Positions 8,236 through 16,517 of a stretch of 64,000 nucleotides of DNA are shown here, piece by piece; the stretch's first letter is position 1, and each line of letters starts with the position of its first letter. The notes below the pieces were generated by a model. The model saw only the letters and a program-made list of their open reading frames with translations, was not told the DNA's origin and ran no database searches. The stretch is from Burkholderiales bacterium (GTDB taxonomy: Bacteria; Pseudomonadota; Gammaproteobacteria; Burkholderiales; Casimicrobiaceae). The position numbers and the translations under genes are program-made. The stretch spans positions 186,001 through 250,000 of the forward strand of contig JADZDD010000035.1 in the NCBI GenBank assembly GCA_020851235.1, read 5' to 3'.

Positions 8236-9213
8236 ATGCGCATCGTCATCACCGGTGGCGCCGGATTTCTCGGCAGCCGACTCGTCCGCAAGCTCCTCGA
8301 GCGCAATGCGCTCACCGATGCAACCGGCCGCCTGCGCGAGATCACCGCGATCACGCTGCTCGACGTCGCGCCCGCGCGCCTGCCCGACGATCCGCGCGTG
8401 AGCGCGCTCGCCGGCGACCTTGGCGATCGCGCGCTTCTCGAACGCGCGATCACGCGCGACACCGACAGCGTCTTCCATCTGGCGGCCGTGGTGAGCGGCC
8501 AGGCCGAGGCGGAGTTCGACACCGGCATGCGTGTCAACCTCGACGGCACGCGCGCGGTGCTCGAACGCTGTCGCGCGCTCGCCGCGCCCCCCAAGCTCGT
8601 CTTCACGAGTTCGCTCGCGGTGTTCGGTGGGCCGCTGCCCGATCCCGTGCCCGATGCGGCGCCGCTCAATCCGCAGGCCTCCTACGGAGTGCAAAAGGCG
8701 ATCGGCGAATACCTCGTGTACGACATGACGCGCAAGGGGTACCTCGATGGCCGCTCGCTGCGCCTGCCGACGGTCACCGTGCGGCCGGGCAAGCCGAACC
8801 AGGCGGCCTCGTCGTTTGCAAGCGGCATCGTGCGCGAGCCGCTCGCCGGGATCGCGACGACCTGCCCGGTCGCACCGACGACGCGAATGTGGGTGCAGTC
8901 ACCACGCGCGGTCATCGACAATCTCATCGTCGGCCACGAGGCGCCGGCGAGTGCCTTCACCCACACGCGATCGATCAACGTGCCCGGCATCACGGTATCG
9001 GTCGGGGACATGGTTGCGGCGCTGCGCGCCGTCGCCGGCGACGAGGTCGCCGAGCGCGTCACCTGGCGGCTCGATCCGGCGGTCGATCGCATCGTCTCGA
9101 CGTGGCCCGCGCGCTTCGAAGCGCAACTCGGATCCACGCTCGGGATGCGCGCCGACCGCGACTTCGCCGCCATCGTGCGCGCGTACATCGCCGACGACAT
9201 GCCGCGCGCGTAG
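8236..9213 (+). CDS. denD: SDR-family D-erythronate dehydrogenase-like protein
   Basis: A 325-residue extended SDR. The NAD-binding TGGAGFLG motif is at residues 6-13. It is followed by FHLAAVVSGQAE, a Ser in FTSSLAVFGG and the Tyr-Lys pair in SYGVQKAIGEYL. The sequence pattern, including LRLPTVTVRPGKPNQAASSFASG, matches the DenD group of D-erythronate dehydrogenases acting on four-carbon sugar acids. Exact substrate is inferred. ATG 8236 follows a good ribosome site (GGAGG, 8225-8229). It sits on the opposite strand between the two hemC copies, with none of the usual erythronate kinase or isomerase partners nearby, so it looks inserted. Confidence 0.75.
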   Translation: MRIVITGGAGFLGSRLVRKLLERNALTDATGRLREITAITLLDVAPARLPDDPRVSALAGDLGDRALLERAITRDTDSVFHLAAVVSGQAEAEFDTGMRVNLDGTRAVLERCRALAAPPKLVFTSSLAVFGGPLPDPVPDAAPLNPQASYGVQKAIGEYLVYDMTRKGYLDGRSLRLPTVTVRPGKPNQAASSFASGIVREPLAGIATTCPVAPTTRMWVQSPRAVIDNLIVGHEAPASAFTHTRSINVPGITVSVGDMVAALRAVAGDEVAERVTWRLDPAVDRIVSTWPARFEAQLGSTLGMRADRDFAAIVRAYIADDMPRA

Positions 9214-9278
9214 GACGCTGCCTTGCACGCCATCGGGCGCAAGGCGACGGTGGGTCGCGACGGATGGGTCGAGGGATC

Positions 9279-9296
9279 CGGCAGCGCGTGCTGCCG
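9279..9296. terminator. Short GC hairpin between convergent denD and hemC
   Basis: A perfect 7-bp stem with a 4-nt loop in the 88-nt convergent gap. It has no T-run. A second weaker inverted repeat (GCCTTGC...GCAAGGC, about 9218-9244) lies just before it. Confidence 0.35.
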
Positions 9297-9301
9297 CAAG
9301 G

Positions 9302-10270
9302 CTACGTCGCCGCCGGCTCGGGCGTGGCGAGGAAGCGTGCCGCGCCACGCGCCTTGAAGTCCTCCGCCAATGCGCGGCCGAGCGCGTCGGCCGCGGCGAG
9401 GTCGCCGGTGTCGGGGTCGATCGGTGCGCTTCGCTCTCCGCGCAGCACGTCGCTGCCGTCGCGCACCGCGAGAAGGCCGCGCAGCCACAGCACGCCGTCA
9501 CGAAACGTCGCGTAACCTGCAATCGGCGTGTGACAACTGCCACCGAGCGCATGCGAGAACGCGCGCTCGGCGGTGATCGCGAGCAGCGTCGGGTGGTGCG
9601 TGAGCGGCGCGAGCGCGGCGACGATGTCGGGGCGATCGGCCGCGCACTCGATCCCGAGCGCTCCCTGGCCCACGGCGGGCAGGAAGTCGGAAGGATCGAG
9701 GAGCGCCGAGATGCGATGGTTCTGCTCGAGGCGATTGAGCCCCGCCGCAGCGAGGATCGCCGCGTCGTACAGGCCCTCGTCGAGCTTGCGCACGCGCGTG
9801 TTGACGTTGCCGCGCAGGAGTCGCACGGCGAGCTTCGGATTGCGCTCGCGCAGTTGCGCCTCGCGACGCAAGCTCGAGGTCCCGACGATCGCGCCGTCGG
9901 GCAGCGCCTCGATCGACGCATAGCGATTGGCGACGAGCGCGTCGCGCGGGTCTTCGCGTTCCGGGACGGCGGCGATGACGAAGCCCGGCGCCACGTCCAT
10001 CGGCATGTCCTTGAGCGAATGCACGGCGAGGTCGGCGCGGCCCTCGTGCATCGCCGTCTCGATCTCGGTGATGAAGAGCCCCTTGCCGCCGATGCTGGCG
10101 AGCGACTGGTCGAGAACACGATCGCCCTGCGTGGTCACGCCGCGCAAAACGATCTCGCACTCGGGATACAGCACGAGCAGGCGGTCGCGAATGTACTGCG
10201 CGTGGCAAAGCGACAGCGCCGATTTCCGTAGCGCGACCTGCAACTGCTTGGGCGGAGGGTACGACGGCAT
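9302..10270 (-). CDS. hemC: Hydroxymethylbilane synthase (porphobilinogen deaminase)
   Basis: A 322-residue canonical HemC. It has the GGKGLF loop (61-66), catalytic Asp88 in HSLKDMP (equivalent to E. coli Asp84), GTSSLRREA, RGNVNTR, and Cys246 in GGSCHTPIAGY, the dipyrromethane attachment site. It polymerises four porphobilinogen molecules to hydroxymethylbilane in the cytosol. ATG 10270 was chosen for the family-typical start and because a TGCTAGAAT promoter lies 29 nt upstream. Downstream on the same strand comes a hemC paralogue and hemD, but denD on the other strand separates them. Confidence 0.95.
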   Translation of the reverse strand: MPSYPPPKQLQVALRKSALSLCHAQYIRDRLLVLYPECEIVLRGVTTQGDRVLDQSLASIGGKGLFITEIETAMHEGRADLAVHSLKDMPMDVAPGFVIAAVPEREDPRDALVANRYASIEALPDGAIVGTSSLRREAQLRERNPKLAVRLLRGNVNTRVRKLDEGLYDAAILAAAGLNRLEQNHRISALLDPSDFLPAVGQGALGIECAADRPDIVAALAPLTHHPTLLAITAERAFSHALGGSCHTPIAGYATFRDGVLWLRGLLAVRDGSDVLRGERSAPIDPDTGDLAAADALGRALAEDFKARGAARFLATPEPAAT

Positions 10271-10299
10271 CGCGTGGCGGCAACGTGGGACGACGCCAA

Positions 10300-10308
10300 A
10301 TTCTAGCA
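10300..10308 (-). promoter_or_regulatory. Extended -10 promoter (TGCTAGAAT) for hemC
   Basis: The minus strand reads TGC-TAGAAT followed by TT. The hexamer ends 29 nt before the hemC ATG. It is identical in the nine core bases to the hemX and hemC-paralogue promoters. Confidence 0.65.
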
Positions 10309-10403
10309 TCGACGCGTCACGCCCCGCGGCAGACGACGGGCGCCGACCCGGCACGCTGCACTGCGCGATGCGATCGGTGCGGATCGCGCCGCGCCGCGGC
10401 CGA

Positions 10404-11213
10404 TCACTCGACCTTGACAGTCCAGCGCGGCGCGTCGCCGTCGCGGTCGCGGTCGCGGGACAGGTTCACGCGATACTCGTACTTGTCCGTGCGATACAGC
10501 GCATGCAGGAGTTCGACGGGCCGGCCGCTGCCGTCGCGCATCACGCGCGTCATGCGGATGAGCGGCGCGCCGACGTCGATGCGCAACAGATCCGCCATCT
10601 CGACACTGGCGACGGCCGCCGACAGGCGCTGCTCGGCGGCGGTGGCCGCCACCCCCGCGGTTTCGAGCGCGTGGCTCACCGTGCGGTTGTGCAGCGACGC
10701 CTCGCTCAGGAGGTCGGCCTCGGGCTCGGGGATGTAGCAGGTCGTGTGCGAGAACGGCTCCTGCGAGTCGCTGCGCACGCGCACGATGCGCAGCGCCCGG
10801 GTTCCCGGCGCACATTCGAGCAGGCGCGCGGCGTCTGCCGGCAGCGGCACCTTGCCGAAGGCGAGCACGCGCACCCGCGTGCGCTGCTCGAAGTCGCTGA
10901 TGTTCTCGAGCAGCCCACTGAAATTGGCCGGGTCGGCGCGGCGCGGCGAACTCAACGCGAACGTGCCGCGTCCTTGCTGGCGGAGAATGAGCTTCTCCTG
11001 TTCGAGCATGTTGAGCGCCTTGCGGATCGTCACCCGCGACACGTTGAACGCCGCGGCGAAATTCTCCTCGGTGGGCATCGCCGTATCGAGTGGCCACTCG
11101 CCGTCCTGCACCCGCTGGCGCAGCACGCTGTAGACCTGGTAGTAGCGCGGGACGAAATCCGACGCGACGTGGTCGCGCCGCACGGCGCGCTGCCGCCGGC
11201 TGCGTCCGTTCAC
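10404..11213 (-). CDS. GntR/HutC-type transcriptional regulator with UTRA domain
   Basis: A 269-residue regulator. An N-terminal winged helix (about residues 22-88) has the GntR signature TEENFAAAFNVSRVTIRKAL and the wing GRGTF. It is followed by a UTRA ligand-binding domain. GTG 11213 is the only sensible start, 8 nt after the RidA stop. It is the last gene of an ALDH-ridA-gntR operon and most likely controls that operon and the divergent ABC transporter from the AT-rich region near 13226-13282. The inducer is probably the transported amine or its aldehyde. Confidence 0.85.
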   Translation of the reverse strand: MNGRSRRQRAVRRDHVASDFVPRYYQVYSVLRQRVQDGEWPLDTAMPTEENFAAAFNVSRVTIRKALNMLEQEKLILRQQGRGTFALSSPRRADPANFSGLLENISDFEQRTRVRVLAFGKVPLPADAARLLECAPGTRALRIVRVRSDSQEPFSHTTCYIPEPEADLLSEASLHNRTVSHALETAGVAATAAEQRLSAAVASVEMADLLRIDVGAPLIRMTRVMRDGSGRPVELLHALYRTDKYEYRVNLSRDRDRDGDAPRWTVKVE

Positions 11214-11221
11214 CGGCGGCG

Positions 11222-11617
11222 TCAGCGGGAGCGACACGCGATCGCCTTCACCTCGAGGAGGAACGCCGGATCGGCGAGCGCCGCAACGCCGATCGCCGTC
11301 CACGGAAACGCGCCGCGCGGCAGCATCCGGTTCTTGACGGCGACGAACGCCGGCAGGTGCCGCTCGATGTCGACGTGGTAGGTCGTCATGTCGACGATGT
11401 CGGCGAAGGTGCAGCCTGCCGCCGCCAGCACGGTCCGCAGATTCTCGAAGCACTGCTCGAACTGCGCCTCCGCGCCGGTCACGATGCTCATGTCGGCGGC
11501 GCGCCCGACCTGCCCGGCGCAGAACACGAAATCGCCGGCGCGCAGCGCCGGCAGATAGCCCTTCTCGTCGACGACGCGCTGCATCGACGACGGAACGACG
11601 GGAACGCGCTCGACCAT
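11222..11617 (-). CDS. RidA-family (YjgF/YER057c/UK114) protein without the deaminase arginine
   Basis: A 131-residue RidA-fold protein with the typical GDFVFCAGQVG and DIVDMTTYHVDI segments. Classical RidA enamine/imine deaminases carry a conserved Arg in the region here reading FPWTAIGVAALADP. That Arg is missing, as in YjgH-like members, so imine deamination by the usual mechanism is doubtful. Its ATG abuts the aldehyde dehydrogenase stop (TAGATG), showing tight coupling. It may handle a reactive amine or aldehyde intermediate of the pathway. Confidence 0.8.
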   Translation of the reverse strand: MVERVPVVPSSMQRVVDEKGYLPALRAGDFVFCAGQVGRAADMSIVTGAEAQFEQCFENLRTVLAAAGCTFADIVDMTTYHVDIERHLPAFVAVKNRMLPRGAFPWTAIGVAALADPAFLLEVKAIACRSR

Positions 11618-13177
11618 CTACCGTCTCACGAACGGATTGGGGAACTCGACGCCGGTGGAAATCCAGACACTCTTGATCTCCATGTACTCGCGCATGCCGG
11701 CGATGCCGCCTTCGCGACCCATGCCGCTCAACTTGAAGCCGCCGAACGGTGAAGTCGTGCTCGTCATGCGGTAGTTGTTGACCCATATGGTACCAGCGCG
11801 AATGCGGTCGGCCATGGCGAATGCGCGCGGCATCGACTGCGTCCAGATCCCGGCGGCAAGGCCGAAGTCGATGTCGTTGGCGATGCGCACGGCATCGTCG
11901 TCGTCGCGAAAGCGGATCACGGCGAGCACGGGACCGAAGACCTCCTCCTGCGCGATGCGCATGCGATTGTCGACGTCGGCGAAGATCGTCGGTTCGTAGA
12001 AGAGACCGTCGGGCCAGCCCGGCACCTGCGCGCGCTTGCCGCCCGCGACGAGGCGCGCGCCCTCCGCCGTCGCGATCCCGACGTAGCGCTCGATCTTCTC
12101 GAGTTGCGGCCGGGTCGAGATCGGCGCGATCTGCGTTGCCGGATCGGACGGATGTCCGAAGCGCACGTTGGCGATGAACGCGGTGAGCTTTGCGACGAAC
12201 GCGTCGTGGATCGAATCCTGCACGAGCAGGCGCGACCCGGCGACGCAGCTCTGTCCGGACGCCGCGAAGATGCCTGCGACGGCACCCTTCACCGCCTCGT
12301 CGAGGTCGGCGTCGGCGAACACGATGTTGGGCGACTTGCCGCCGAGTTCCATCGTCACCCGCTTCATGTGGCGCGCCGCCTTCTCGTTGATCATGCGCCC
12401 GGCGTCGGGACCGCCGGTGAAGGCGATGCGGTCGACGCGCGGATCGCTGACGAGCGCGTCGCCCACTTCCGCGCCGTAGCCCGTCACGACGTTGACGACC
12501 CCGGGCGGGAAGCCCGCCGCCGTGACGAGCTTCATGAACTCGAGCAGCGACGCCGAGGTGAACTCGGAGGGCTTGAGCACCACCGTGGTGCCGGCGGCGA
12601 GCGCTGGCGCGAGCTTGAGGCTCATGAGCGGCAACGGCGAGTTCCACGGCATGATGCACACGACCACGCCGGCCGGCTCGTACTTGGTGTAATTGAACAC
12701 GCCCGGCTTGTCGGAGGGGATCACCGTGCCCTCCATCTTGTCGGCGAGGCCCCCGTAGTAGTAGTAATAATTGGCCATGTACTTCATCTGCATGCGAAGC
12801 TCGGCCAGGAGCTTCCCGTTGTCCTTCATCTCGACGTGCGCGAGCCATTCCCCGTGTTCGATGATGAGGTCGCCGAGCCGGCGCAGGAGCGCGCCGCGCT
12901 GCGACGCCGACATCGCAGGCCAGGGCCCACGCGCGAAGGCCGCGGCCGCGGCCGCAACCGCGCGCTCGGCGTCGGCTGCGGTGCCGCGCGGGATCTCGGC
13001 CCAGACCTTGCCGGCGACGGGATCTTCGCTCGCGATCCACTGCCCGCCGATGGGGTCGACGAAGGCACCATCGATGAACAGGCCATAGCGGGCGAGCCCG
13101 TTCACGCGCGGCGTGCGCGCAAGCGAGGCATCGGCGGGATCGAGTTTGGCGTCGAGATCGGCAACGGACGGGCTCAT
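11618..13177 (-). CDS. NAD(P)-dependent aldehyde dehydrogenase
   Basis: A 519-residue ALDH-superfamily enzyme. The oxyanion Asn179 (PWNSP), general base Glu277 (MELGGKSP) and nucleophile Cys311 (GQSC) are all present, as is the C-terminal EEVFGP motif. It oxidises an aldehyde to the acid with NAD(P). The linked RidA-like gene and the divergent polyamine-type importer suggest an aminoaldehyde substrate (for example from putrescine or a related amine), but no amine oxidase or transaminase gene accompanies it. It is the first gene of a three-gene operon. Confidence 0.9.
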   Translation of the reverse strand: MSPSVADLDAKLDPADASLARTPRVNGLARYGLFIDGAFVDPIGGQWIASEDPVAGKVWAEIPRGTAADAERAVAAAAAAFARGPWPAMSASQRGALLRRLGDLIIEHGEWLAHVEMKDNGKLLAELRMQMKYMANYYYYYGGLADKMEGTVIPSDKPGVFNYTKYEPAGVVVCIMPWNSPLPLMSLKLAPALAAGTTVVLKPSEFTSASLLEFMKLVTAAGFPPGVVNVVTGYGAEVGDALVSDPRVDRIAFTGGPDAGRMINEKAARHMKRVTMELGGKSPNIVFADADLDEAVKGAVAGIFAASGQSCVAGSRLLVQDSIHDAFVAKLTAFIANVRFGHPSDPATQIAPISTRPQLEKIERYVGIATAEGARLVAGGKRAQVPGWPDGLFYEPTIFADVDNRMRIAQEEVFGPVLAVIRFRDDDDAVRIANDIDFGLAAGIWTQSMPRAFAMADRIRAGTIWVNNYRMTSTTSPFGGFKLSGMGREGGIAGMREYMEIKSVWISTGVEFPNPFVRR

Positions 13178-13225
13178 CGTGCTTCCTTCATGGCGGCGCC
13201 CTGCCCCGACCGCCGGGGGACGCCG

Positions 13226-13282
13226 CAGAAAATTTACCGAAAATTTGTCTTGTCATACTATCATTAATACGAATTGCCCTGT
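13226..13282. promoter_or_regulatory. AT-rich divergent promoter/operator region
   Basis: This is the only AT-rich block in the 258-nt gap between the aldehyde dehydrogenase and potD. It contains GAAAATTT twice (13228-13235 and 13239-13246), exactly one helical turn apart. TTGTCTTGTC at 13245-13254 and a possible TTTACC-17-TACTAT promoter for the plus strand also lie here. The spacing suits a dimeric regulator such as the linked GntR/UTRA protein. Confidence 0.5.
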
Positions 13283-13435
13283 ACCATCGGTGCGCGTGCG
13301 CCGCACGAAGCCGCCGGTCCGGGCGTCGCCACCGCCATTCGGGGGACAATGACGTGCCGCGAAGGTCGGGTCCGGCGCAAGCACCCGGATCGGCGTTTGC
13401 CTTCCCTTTTCGAGCGTAGACCAGGAGATTTCCGC

Positions 13436-14479
13436 ATGCAGTCCAAACTCGCTTCAACGCTATTCGCGGTCGCCGCGGCCGTGGCCACCGCCGTGTCCGG
13501 CGCCGCCGTGGCGCGCGATCTCATGATCGTCGGCTTCGGCGGCGGCTTCCAGGACAACGCCCGCAAGCACCTGTTCCAGGCCTACGACAAGGCCTCGGGG
13601 GTCAAGGTGAAGGACGACGTCTACAACGGCGAGATGGCCAAGATCTATTCGATGGTCAAGGCCGGCGACGTGACCTGGGACGTGGTGATGGTCGAGGCGC
13701 CCGAACTCGTTCGTGGCTGCGAGGACGGCGTGTTCGAGAAGATGGACTGGTCGGTCGTCAAGAAGGACAAGTTCATCCCCGGCGGCACGTCCGCGTGCGG
13801 TGCCGGTGCCGTGCTGTGGGGCATGTCGCTGTTCTACGACCAGACCAAGATCAAGAACGGGCCGACGACGTACGCCGAACTGTGGGATGTGAACAAGTTC
13901 CCCGGCAAGCGCTCGTTCCGCTCCACACCCAAGGGCACGCTCGAGATCGCGCTCCTGGCCGACGGCGTGCCGGCCGCCGAGGTCTACAAGGTCCTCGCCA
14001 CGCCCGCCGGGCAGCAGCGCGCGTTCGCCAAGCTCGACAAGATCAAGCCGCACATCGTCTGGTGGAAGTCGGGAACGCAGCCGGTGCAGCTCGTCGGCAG
14101 CGGCGAGGTGGCCTACGCGGTGGGATTCACCGGACGCACGGTACGCGCCAACGCGGAGAACGGTGACAAGTACCCGCTGCTGTGGAAGACGCTCCTCTAC
14201 TCGGTCGACTACTGGGCAGTGGTGAAGGGCTCGCCCAATGCGAAGGAAGGCTTCAAGATGATCGACTGGATCACCGATGCGAAGCCGCTCCTGGCCCTCG
14301 CGGAGGACTGGGCCGTGTCGCCGGCCAACAAGGAAGCCGCCGCCAATCCCAAGATCGCGGTGAAGAACCCGGGCATGCTGTCGAGCCACGTCGCCGACGG
14401 CCTCTTCATCGACACCGAGTTCTGGGTCCAGCACGGCGAGGATCTCGAGGCGAAGTTCAACGCCTGGGTCGCGAAGTAG
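13436..14479 (+). CDS. potD: Periplasmic substrate-binding protein of a PotD-type ABC importer
   Basis: A 347-residue extracytoplasmic solute-binding protein. A Sec signal peptide covers about residues 1-25, with probable cleavage after AAVA. The mature part matches the spermidine/putrescine-binding class (GGFQDNARKHLF, VTWDVVMVEAPEL, FPGKRSFRSTPKG). ATG 13436 follows AGGAG at 13422-13426. It heads a potD-B-C-A operon. The true ligand could be putrescine, spermidine or another amine or organic cation. Confidence 0.85.
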   Translation: MQSKLASTLFAVAAAVATAVSGAAVARDLMIVGFGGGFQDNARKHLFQAYDKASGVKVKDDVYNGEMAKIYSMVKAGDVTWDVVMVEAPELVRGCEDGVFEKMDWSVVKKDKFIPGGTSACGAGAVLWGMSLFYDQTKIKNGPTTYAELWDVNKFPGKRSFRSTPKGTLEIALLADGVPAAEVYKVLATPAGQQRAFAKLDKIKPHIVWWKSGTQPVQLVGSGEVAYAVGFTGRTVRANAENGDKYPLLWKTLLYSVDYWAVVKGSPNAKEGFKMIDWITDAKPLLALAEDWAVSPANKEAAANPKIAVKNPGMLSSHVADGLFIDTEFWVQHGEDLEAKFNAWVAK

Positions 14480-14502
14480 TCGCGTAACGCCGGCGGCCGC
14501 GC

Positions 14503-15690
14503 GTGGCGATCTCGCGCAACAACCTGCTCGCGGCCGCGCTGATCGCCCCGCTCTTCGCGGTGGTGGTCGCAAGCTTCATCGTGCCGCTCGCCGTCACGCT
14601 GTGGACGGCGATCGGCAACCCGGAGGTGCGCGAAACGCTCCCGCGCACGACCGCCGCGCTGCGGGGATGGAACGGCGAGGGCCTCCCGTCCGAGGCAGCG
14701 TTTGCCGCGGTCGCCGCCGAACTCGCGCAGGCGCACGAGGCGCAGGCGATCGGCCAACTCTCGCGACGTCTCAACTTCGAGGAGGCGGGGCTGCGTGCGC
14801 TGCTCTTGAAGACCGCGCGCGCGAAGGATCGCCTGAGCGCACCGTATCGTGACGCGCTCGTCGCGCTCGACCCGCGCTGGGGCGAGACGTCGCTGTGGCA
14901 GATCCTGGCGCGCAATACCGCAGCGTTGACGCCGCTGTATCTCCTGCGCTCGCTCGACCTCTCGCTCACCCCCGACGGCAAGATCGTCGCGGCACCGGCC
15001 GACGAGGCGATCTTCCTCGCCCTGTTCGCGCGCACGTTCGTCATCAGCTTCTGGGTGACGATCCTTTGCGTGCTGATCGGCTATCCCGTCGCCTACACGC
15101 TGTCGACGCTGTCGACACGCTGGGCCAACATCGGCATGGCGCTCGTGCTGGTGCCGTTCTGGACGTCGATCCTCGTGCGCACCACCGCGTGGTTCATCCT
15201 CCTGCAGCGCGAGGGTCCGGTGAATGCCCTGCTGCTGGGACTGGGCGTCGTCGATGCGCCGATCACCATGATCTTCACCCGCTTCGCGGTGTACATCGCG
15301 ATGGTGCACGTGCTGCTGCCGTTCGTCGTGCTGCCGCTGTACAGCGTGATGAAGGGGATCAACCCCGCGTACCTGCGCGCCGCGGCGTCGCTCGGTGCGC
15401 CGCCGTGGAAGCGCTTCATCCGCGTGTACCTGCCGCTGACGATGCCCGGCGTCGCCGCGGGCGGCCTCATGGTCTTCATGCTCGCCGTCGGCTTCTACAT
15501 CACGCCGGTGCTCGTCGGCGGCCCCGAGGACCAGATGGTGAGCTACTTCATCGCCTTCTTCACCAACCAGACGATCAACTGGGGAATGGCGGCTGCGCTC
15601 GCCTGCCTCCTCCTCGCCATGACCGCGATCCTGGTCGTCGTCGCGCGTCTCATCGTCCCGGGCTTCCGCCTGGGTGGCGTCTCGGCATGA
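14503..15690 (+). CDS. potB: ABC importer permease, PotB type, with an enlarged periplasmic loop
   Basis: A 395-residue permease starting at GTG 14503. After the first membrane helix (about 8-35) there is a soluble, mostly helical insert of about 130 residues (about 40-170). The usual five-helix BPD core follows, with the EAA-like cytoplasmic loop LRAAASLGAPPWKRFIRV. Ordinary PotB proteins are about 100 residues shorter, so the periplasmic insert is a notable but recurrent variation. The stop overlaps the next ATG (ATGA). Confidence 0.85.
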   Translation: MAISRNNLLAAALIAPLFAVVVASFIVPLAVTLWTAIGNPEVRETLPRTTAALRGWNGEGLPSEAAFAAVAAELAQAHEAQAIGQLSRRLNFEEAGLRALLLKTARAKDRLSAPYRDALVALDPRWGETSLWQILARNTAALTPLYLLRSLDLSLTPDGKIVAAPADEAIFLALFARTFVISFWVTILCVLIGYPVAYTLSTLSTRWANIGMALVLVPFWTSILVRTTAWFILLQREGPVNALLLGLGVVDAPITMIFTRFAVYIAMVHVLLPFVVLPLYSVMKGINPAYLRAAASLGAPPWKRFIRVYLPLTMPGVAAGGLMVFMLAVGFYITPVLVGGPEDQMVSYFIAFFTNQTINWGMAAALACLLLAMTAILVVVARLIVPGFRLGGVSA

Positions 15691-16508
15691 AGACCGGCAA
15701 CGGCCTCGCGCTCACGGTGCGCACGTTCACCGCGATCGTGCTCGTCTTCCTCATCGCGCCGATCGTCGTCGTGTTCCCGCTGTCGCTGTCCTCCGGCGAG
15801 CTCCTCACGCTGCCCACGCCGGGCTACTCGCTGCGCTGGTACGACGACTTCTTCACGAGCAGCAAGTGGCTGCTCGCCACGCGCAACAGCTTCATCGTCG
15901 GCATCGCCACCGCGATCCTCGCAACCTTTCTCGGCACGCTCGGGGCGCTCGGCATCTTTCTCGGACGCTTCCGCGGCAAGACCTTCCTCGTGGCGATGCT
16001 GGCCACGCCGATGGTCGTCCCGGTCGTGGTCACGGCCATCGCGCTGTACTTCGCCTTCTCGTTCGTGGGGCTCAACAACACGCTGACCGGCCTCGTGCTG
16101 GCGCACACGGTCCTGTCGGTGCCGTACGTGCTCATCACCGTGCTCGCGACGCTGCAGACGTTCGACCGCAACCTGCTCAAGGCTGCCGCCACGCTCGGCG
16201 CGCCGCCGCCCGCCGCGTTCCGCCGCGTCCTCCTCCCGCTCATCGCGCCGGGGGTGGCCACCGGCGCGCTGTTTGCCTTCGCCACGTCGTTCGACGAACT
16301 CGTCGTGGCGATCTTCATCGCCGGCCCCCAACAGTTCACGCTGCCGCGCCAGATGTACGCGGGCCTGCGTGAATTCCTGAGCCCCACGATCGCCTCCGCG
16401 GCGGTCCTGCTCATCATCTGCTCGCTCCTCCTGCTCACCGCGAACGAATACTTCCGCACGCGCGGGAAGACGCGCACGCTGCCGGACGATCCGGCGGAAC
16501 CGAACTAG
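15687..16508 (+). CDS. potC: ABC importer permease, PotC type
   Basis: A 273-residue inner-membrane permease with six predicted helices. The coupling motif LLKAAATLGAPPPAAFRRV contacts the ATPase. ATG 15687 overlaps the potB stop (ATGA), implying coupled translation. It pairs with PotB to form the translocation pore. Confidence 0.85.
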   Translation: MKTGNGLALTVRTFTAIVLVFLIAPIVVVFPLSLSSGELLTLPTPGYSLRWYDDFFTSSKWLLATRNSFIVGIATAILATFLGTLGALGIFLGRFRGKTFLVAMLATPMVVPVVVTAIALYFAFSFVGLNNTLTGLVLAHTVLSVPYVLITVLATLQTFDRNLLKAAATLGAPPPAAFRRVLLPLIAPGVATGALFAFATSFDELVVAIFIAGPQQFTLPRQMYAGLREFLSPTIASAAVLLIICSLLLLTANEYFRTRGKTRTLPDDPAEPN

Positions 16509-16517
16509 CCGGCGCTC

